Shown: positions 57,801 to 64,000 of the stretch, piece by piece
Position numbering within the stretch: the first letter of the stretch is position 1
How the letters are laid out: each line of letters begins with the position of its first letter
From: Cacajao melanocephalus
Taxonomy: Eukaryota; Chordata; Mammalia; Primates; Pitheciidae
Direction: 5' to 3'
Length of the DNA stretch: 64,000 nt
NCBI GenBank assembly: GCA_963573385.1
Contig: CAUYLG010013838.1
Location: forward strand, 62,001 to 126,000
Position numbers and translations under genes: made by a program
Notes under the pieces: model-generated
Database searches by the model: none
What the model saw: the letters and a program-made list of their open reading frames with translations, nothing else
Told to the model about the DNA's origin: nothing

Positions 57801-58283
57801 AAAGTTATGTCCATGCTTTACAATGTCTCTGTAGGAAAGAAGTGGGGTTTATAATGTTTTTAAATTCTCTAAGATATCTTAGGTGCTTTCCAAACTTTGA
57901 AACTATTAAGCTTCTTAACTGCCTGTTATTGGAAATACTTCTGGGGAAACTTCATGGTCCCACCATGTCATTGCCAAACAGCTTCACTAGAGTTCTCTGA
58001 ACCACAGCTGGAAAGAGCTTTGTATCATTTTTTAATTCCTTCCCTAGATATCATTTAGAACTATTATAATAAAGGTGGTATGCAACAACAATGTAAGGAG
58101 CCTTTCCAGTTATCTCAAGCTGCAGCTAACTCTGTAGTTTATTTTTGAGGCCAAACACACTGTATTTTACATTGTCAAAATATAATTTACATTAATCACT
58201 AGGTTAATGAGTATATAAAACATTCTTTTGCATTGATGAATTTTGTATCTGCCTCCATTAAAGCAAAACAGTCAAAAAAAAAA
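54815..58283 (+). pseudogene. NCOA4P: NCOA4 processed pseudogene (retrocopy)
   Basis: An intronless copy of NCOA4 (ARA70) mRNA, the cargo receptor for ferritin autophagy and a nuclear-receptor coactivator. It has 5' UTR-like sequence from about 54820, the coding region, a 3' UTR and ATTAAA (58257-58262), then an A run (58274-58283). The start is lost (ATG to AGG at 54913-54915, before NIFQDQSGSSSNRELLL). A one-base deletion near 55110 shifts the coiled-coil N-terminal region to another frame, a two-base loss near 55329 hits LLFEAD, and a 12-base loss near 55610 follows. The longest open part (55607-56398) encodes 263 residues of the middle and C-terminal region and stops at TAG in place of the Trp after NSPLSE. 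The copy is antisense to MMAA in its intron 1. AATCAAA on both sides (about 54807, 58282) is a weak candidate target duplication. I recall several numbered NCOA4 pseudogenes in human but cannot assign a number. Confidence 0.95.
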
Positions 58284-58431
58284 TCAAAATGTTTCAACTA
58301 ATTTTCATTTTCATGATTCTTGGGAATATGGCTTCATCCTACAATTTGTAAGCTAAGCACTACCAAAATACAAGAGAAATTCCCCAGCTTTACAAGATTC
58401 AGTAAGATATCTCAAAGTATGCCATACCTAG

Positions 58432-58790
58432 TGTATTAGTCCTGCTGATAAAGACATACCCTACCCTGGGTAATTTATACAGGAAAAAAGGTTTAATGGA
58501 CTTACAGTTCCACATGGCTCTGGAAGCCTCACAATCATGGCAGAAGGCAAAAAGGAGCCAGTCACATCTTACATGGATGGCAGCAGGCAAAGACAGAGCT
58601 TGTGCAGGGAAACGCCCTTTTTAAAACCATTAGATCTCATGAGACTCATTCACTATCACAAGAACAGCACAGGAAGGACCCATCCCCATAATTCAATCAC
58701 CTCCCACCAGGCTCCTCCTATGACACATGGGGGCTGTGGGAGTTATAATTCAAGATGAGATATGGGGAGGGTACACAGCCAAACCATATT
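58432..58790 (-). mobile_element. THE1 solo LTR
   Basis: Reads TGTATTAGTCCTGCTGATAAAG...AGCCAAACCATATT, the complement of a THE1 LTR, with 'CATGAGACTCATTCACTATCAC' and 'CAAGATGAGATATGGGGAGG'. A target duplication is not evident. It lies 150 bp after the NCOA4 retrocopy. Confidence 0.9.
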
Positions 58791-61100
58791 GGTTATCTTT
58801 GTATTTATAGGACAATTATTTGCTCACAGAATTAATGAATGTATGCCGTAATTCTGCATGGGTCAATAACTCCACAACAGTGATTACTTGGTTAATTGAT
58901 GTTTTTAAAAATGTACATTTTTTCTAGATTTTACAGTAATATATATATTTATTTTAAGGACTTTCTTTTTAAACTGATTTCGATATATGGATATTTTCCT
59001 TCATTAAAAATTTGCTCAGCATAAGCCAGTCTGACTTGAGATATTTGTCTTGAAATTGACCCAATGAATATCTTTAATTTCAATAACTACTCTGACAAAA
59101 AAAAAAAAAAATACAGAATTTCCAAAATCAATACATTAGATCAGTGTCTGCAGCATGGCACAATTCATACAAGCAATGCAGTGCTGTACCATGTGTTTCC
59201 ATTTCTCAATGCTAATCACTTTTGATTCGACGATAAGCTGTCAAATGCCATTAATCTGTTTACCATAACCCACCACCCCCCACAGAAGGCTTTAGTTTCT
59301 CTTTTTCAAATAATTTCAGAAAAACTTTGTAGAGCAGAATAACTTTTTAAATAAGCAACTTTTAAACAGGTTTTAAATAGGTCATCATGATTTAAGAGTA
59401 ATAAAGAATGCATACCAAATTCATGCAGGGATTCTCTAAAGTTCTCTGTCCACTTTTAACTTTGATCACTTTTCCAGTAAGAATCAGATTTCCCAACTTC
59501 TACTTTTGGGTTTAAATTTGCTTGAGAAGTCTCTATTTTTCTAAATTCCATCACCATTAAATGTTTTGATACATTCCCACTGCTACTACCCTATTTCAAA
59601 TCTAGACTTGAATTAGGAAGCTCTGCAACCAACTATGGTATCTGGATAATTTCTCACATTCTCAAAGTTCCTTCACCTACAAAATGAAAACATTAAGATC
59701 TACCTATCAGGGTCATGGTGAGTATGAAATGAGACAGTATGCATGAGAAAGCCTGGGACAGGGCCTGGCACCAAGCAGGTGCTAATCACCTCTGAGAAAC
59801 CTTCCTCTTTTCTCCCTCCTCAGTTCTCCTTTCAGACTTCACAGCAAGACTCATCCTGAAAGGCGAATGTGGTCTCTTACCCTCCTACTCAAATTCCTCC
59901 AAAAGTTCACCATACTCTCGGACACTGGTTCTCAAAGTGTAGTCCCCAGACCAGCAGCACCTCTTGCCTTTCCAAATTTCCTCTAAGGAAAGTTTACTTA
60001 CTATCTTCCAAACCTGCCACTCTCCCAACCCCAAGATTTGACTCATCTTGTATATCCTTCCCCCTCTGATATCTCTCCTACCCAGCTTAAAATCTTTCCT
60101 GATGATCCCAGTCTCCAGGACTTTTTCTGACATCTAATTCCAATTATTTCTGAATAATTATTATTCAATTATTTGTTCATCTAACGATGAGGTTTGTGTC
60201 TGGATAAACCCATTGCAAAGTCAAAAAATTTTTAGCTGAACCATTTTTAAGTGTAGGATTGTACTAAGGTGAAAATCTGCAGAGGTCACAAACTAGTTGC
60301 ACCTGGCCCACCCACAGGTGTGTGTTAACTAAATTGATTGCAAGTAACATTAAAAATCAAGATAAATCATGTAAAAATACAGATCTTTGGCCTGTGTTGG
60401 AGGAAATAGGATCTGGATTTGAGGGACCCACATTCCCACATGGCAACAATCAGCTAAATGGTAACTGTTTCAAGCACTCAGCAGCTCTTTCCATTCTAAA
60501 GGTTTTGATATCTTCAAATATCTAAAGGTTTTGATATCTTCAAATGGTGATTTACATTTCTTATGGTTATGTAACTTTTCATGCTTGTTTTCTCTCTCCT
60601 AATAGGATACAGCCCTTTAAAAACCTGTCTTTGACTTTTAAAAAACTCTTGTTACCCTGAACACAAAACAGTAGTGTAAAATCATTGTAAAGGAATATTC
60701 TGAGCATTGTAGACAACCGCACCGCAAAATGCTGAATAATCCACACAGTTTTTCTGGAAACTTTTGGCTTTCTACCAACTTGGAAAAGTTTTATTAGTTT
60801 ATGTTTTCCAAAACATATGGATTAGGGTACAACTCTTAAGACAGGTAATAAATACAAAAATTTTATCAGATTATTTTGGTTTAGGTTGCCTTTCATTTTC
60901 TGAGAAATACATATGAAGACAGCATGTCCTCTGCTGAAAAGATTTAGCCCCTGCCCGGCACAGCAAGTGACAGAACCTAGATACTGTTCCTAACTTTTAG
61001 TTTGAATCCTACTTTCATATCCTGGATTTTATTCCCCGAAAAGAGTTTTAATTTCACTCTTTGGTAGGAGTCACAGTGGCTTTCTCTGACGCGGCCTCGG
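58791..61100. other. MMAA intron 1, promoter-proximal segment
   Basis: Mostly unique-looking sequence. A MIR-like element ('GTGAGTATGAAATGAGACAG', 'CCTGGCACCAAGCAGGTGC') lies at about 59600-59790 and a short MER3-like piece ('GACACTGGTTCTCAAAGTGTAG') at 59918-59965. A 26-base phrase is repeated in tandem at about 60500-60545 (TAAAGGTTTTGATATCTTCA, twice). Confidence 0.5.
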
Positions 61101-61339
61101 GTTAACCATTCACCGGGTTTGGCAGCAACAAGGCATGAGCCACCTTAACAAAGCTGCCTTGCTGTGGCTCAAAGATAACCTGAGAAACTTGTCCAAAATG
61201 AGAATTATAAAACACTGTTTATGTACAGGGCCTTCTTTGTTAAACCTTCCATTTGAACCCATTTGCCGTCTCCTGCCTGTCCACACAATATCCCGCACCT
61301 CTAGGAGAATATTCGATAATACTCTCCTTTTCCTTCCCC

Positions 61340-61720
61340 CACCCCAAATCCTCCAGGGGGCGCCCCGGAGGGCCGCACTGGCCCCCGAAGCGAGGGCGGG
61401 AGAGCGGGAGGGCAGCCGTAGGCGGGAGCCCAGTCCCCGCTCCCGGACGCCGCGCGTACTCCGGGTACTCACCCGCCCGAAGCCACGGAAGTGCCGCCTG
61501 ACCCCGCCCCTTCCGCCGGATTCTCCCTCGCAGGCGTGGCGCTGACGGCCGGCGCGTGGGGCGCGGGGATCGCCTGGGGCTGGGTGGCGCTGCGGGGCAT
61601 GGCCCGGGTCCCCGCGGACGTGGCCGCGCAGTTCCGGCGTGTGGCAGATAGCGCGTGAGCGTGAAGGTCTCCCGGCCTGCGGCGGCCAGCAAAACCTCTG
61701 CGCCAGGAAGTTCTCTGGTG
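61340..61720 (-). promoter_or_regulatory. MMAA: CpG island, MMAA promoter
   Basis: The only CpG-dense, GC-rich stretch of the window, sitting upstream of MMAA exon 2 on the minus strand. It has GC boxes (ACCCCGCCCC at 61500-61509; CCGCCC at 61473-61478) and an ETS-type GGAAGT at about 61487. No TATA box is evident, which fits a housekeeping CpG promoter. The transcription start probably lies at 61.49-61.60 kb. Confidence 0.8.
61473..61560 (-). other. MMAA: MMAA non-coding exon 1 (3' end at a strong donor; 5' end estimated)
   Basis: On the minus strand GGCGG is followed by GTGAGTAC, a near-consensus splice donor (GT at 61472-61471). It would splice to the exon 2 acceptor at 42337, giving an intron of about 19.1 kb. 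The 5' limit is a guess; no coding sequence is assigned. Confidence 0.5.
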
Positions 61721-63300
61721 GGAGAGGGGAGGGCGGTTTACGGCCTTTAGGGTAGGTTTTGCCCTTCGTAGGTCCCATGGAATCTTTCGCCCCCGAAGTT
61801 CGAGGGTAATGTTTGTTCCGTCCCGGCCTTCGTGACGCACTGGAGTGGGACGGAGGCCAAGTCCTGCTGTCACCCCCAGCAGCCTGTAGCAGCCGGGACC
61901 CCTAGAGCCCGTTCTTCCGCTCCATGGAAACTTAAAATGTGGAGTGGGGGAGAGACGCGTTACGGCGTGTGAAATTAAAGACAAGCTCCTCAAAGTGATT
62001 TGAAGAAATGCTCAGCATTCGACCAGAATATAGTTTTAAGTTTTTAAACCGTGGCATGGTTTTTAAAGGCTGAAGGACCCACAATTTTTTCTCTTAAAAG
62101 GCACCCATTCATATTGATTAATATTTCTTAACATGCACCCAAAGCCAGGACTTGGGCTCACTGCTGCAGGGATGTCCTCGGGAAGTCACCCGAGGGGGGA
62201 AAGGCGCTAGCCTGAAATGGAGATGAAAATAGGCATATTTGCTACCTCACTGTTTGGGTGGAATGACAATTTTTAAAAAGCCTCTTAGATGACGCAATAA
62301 GTAGTAAAGCCGTTGTATGCTATTTTAGGATTTTTAAGAAAAACTTAATCTCCCAAATGTTTGCTGTAATGTGATAAAGATAGCATCCATAGGCAGTAGC
62401 CAGGATCAAATTATGACAAGTCGATATGGTTATAAATGGGGGCCACGCAGTACAAGTAGTATATGGAACCAAGATGTCAGTCCTTACACACAATTTGCAT
62501 AATGACATGCATTTGGGAGACTTTAGGCCTTTTCAGCTATTTGAAATAGGTTGATTCTTAATATAGAATGATAAAAAATGAATTACTGGTCTCACCATTT
62601 TCATTATTATTATTTTTTGGACTAAAAGACTACCACAATCCAAAGAGTGAATGTAGACTCAGTAGTCAATGACAGAAAATTAAGCACAAGTCTAAGTGAA
62701 GCCGAGGATCTAGTGGAAAGAACATAAAATTAGACCTTTAAACTTTCAGCTATTGAACACAAACAGAATGACAGTTCTAGAGATGGTTTACTTCGTTTCT
62801 TTAAACTTGGCGTTGCTCGTCTGAACAGTTGTTTTGGTAAGGGTTAGTTTCATGAAAGCTCTGTGCTATCTTAGAAATGAAGATGATTGTTAATTTTAAA
62901 ACGGACTTAATCCTTACTTGCTTTTCATTCTACAAACTCTTAAAACATTTTCATGCATATCACTTTTTTATTCAGATGTTTCCTAAACAACACAGGTTAG
63001 GGAACACATTTCCATGGAACAATAGTCTTTTGCAAAATGTTAATAGATGCTTCATGGGAAAAAAAATGCTGGCATCACCAATACTGGCGAAAATAGGAAC
63101 TGGCCGTTAAGTACACGTATGTAGTACTCTTGCTAAAAATGTTTAACCTGAATCTGATTGTGAGAAAACACTCAGATACTCAGAATGTGATTTGTTTGGA
63201 CCTTTCAATAAGGTTAATGTGAAAAAAGGCAGGAGGACTGTTGTACATTAGAGACAGCTGTCAATTAGATAGCATTAAGGATTTAAACAATTTGAACCTG
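61721..63300. other. Upstream flank of MMAA; no gene recognised
   Basis: Leaves the CpG island and becomes ordinary AT-rich intergenic DNA. A TGACGCA motif (CRE/AP-1-like) occurs at about 61833-61839. I see no exon of a divergent gene. Confidence 0.5.
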
Positions 63301-63675
<375 letters not shown>

Positions 63676-63809
63676 TCAGGAGATACATGTCCAAGTATTT
63701 AGGAATGAATCATGATGTCTGCAAATTTATTACAGATAGTCCAGACCAGAGCAAAACAAAAATGTGGAAGGAGAGAATACAGAGCACTATGTTAACAGTT
63801 GGTAGTTTT

Positions 63810-64000
63810 GGCTGGGCATGGTGGCTCACACCTGTAATTCCAGTACTTTGGGATGCTGAGGTGGGTGGATCATTTGAAGTCAGCAGTTCAAAAATTAGCC
63901 AGGTGTGGTGGTGCATGCCTGTAGTCCCAGCTACTCCAGAGGCTGAGGCAGGAGAATTTCTTGAACTTACGTGGTGGAGGTTGCAGGGAGCTGAGATGGT
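63810..64000 (+). mobile_element. Alu with left-arm deletion, cut by window end
   Basis: Begins GGCTGGGCATGGTGGCTC. About 60 bases of the left arm are missing between 'GTCAGCAGTTC' and 'AAAAATTAGCCAGG'. It continues past the right edge. Confidence 0.9.

Noticed and set aside
61110..61993. Long minus-strand frames (150-222 codons) in the CpG island
   Set aside because: Arg/Pro/Gly-rich text typical of GC-rich DNA without stops; one spans the presumed MMAA exon 1 and promoter, with no matching family.

Overview
This is a stretch of primate nuclear genome. It has many Alu elements, L1 and L2 LINEs, MIRs, MaLR-type solo LTRs (THE1, MST, MLT1) and hAT/mariner DNA-transposon fossils. It holds one spliced protein-coding gene with vertebrate GT-AG introns and one CpG island. 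I see no prokaryotic operon, CRISPR array, tRNA or rRNA gene.

The gene is MMAA, the mitochondrial GTPase that guards methylmalonyl-CoA mutase. It lies on the minus strand, with its promoter near 61.5 kb and its stop codon at 26.75 kb. Six coding exons join in phase: 439, 123, 171, 86, 150 and 288 nt. Together they give 1257 nt, or 418 residues plus stop, the same length as my recollection of human MMAA. All G motifs are present and I see no disabling change. Roughly a dozen residues differ from the human protein as I remember it, which suggests a non-human simian rather than human. That inference rests on memory, not alignment. A non-coding first exon probably ends at the GTGAGT donor at 61,473 inside the CpG island.

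Layout by region. From 1 to about 26 kb is sequence downstream of MMAA, made of repeats and unrecognised AT-rich DNA, with no gene I can support apart from a possible long MMAA 3' UTR. From 26.7 to 42.3 kb lie MMAA exons 7 to 2 and their introns. From 42.3 to 61.5 kb is MMAA intron 1. It contains a long L1 in antisense (about 45.5-51.6 kb) carrying two Alus and a THE1 LTR, an LTR at 51.9-52.4 kb, and a decayed NCOA4 processed pseudogene on the plus strand (54.8-58.3 kb). From 61.3 to 61.7 kb is the CpG island promoter. From 61.7 to 64 kb is upstream flank ending inside an Alu.

I did not find a convincing undescribed biological system. The more interesting observations are: an NCOA4 retrocopy whose premature stop falls on the ferritin-binding tryptophan codon; an L1 5' region built of about three divergent units of roughly 330 bp; a small inverted L1 sliver with short inverted repeats beside a THE1 LTR; a trimeric Alu; a 73-bp local duplication around an L1 fragment; a 23-bp-stem inverted repeat downstream of the MMAA stop; an AATAAA overlapping the MMAA stop codon; and a second in-frame ATG two codons before the expected MMAA start.
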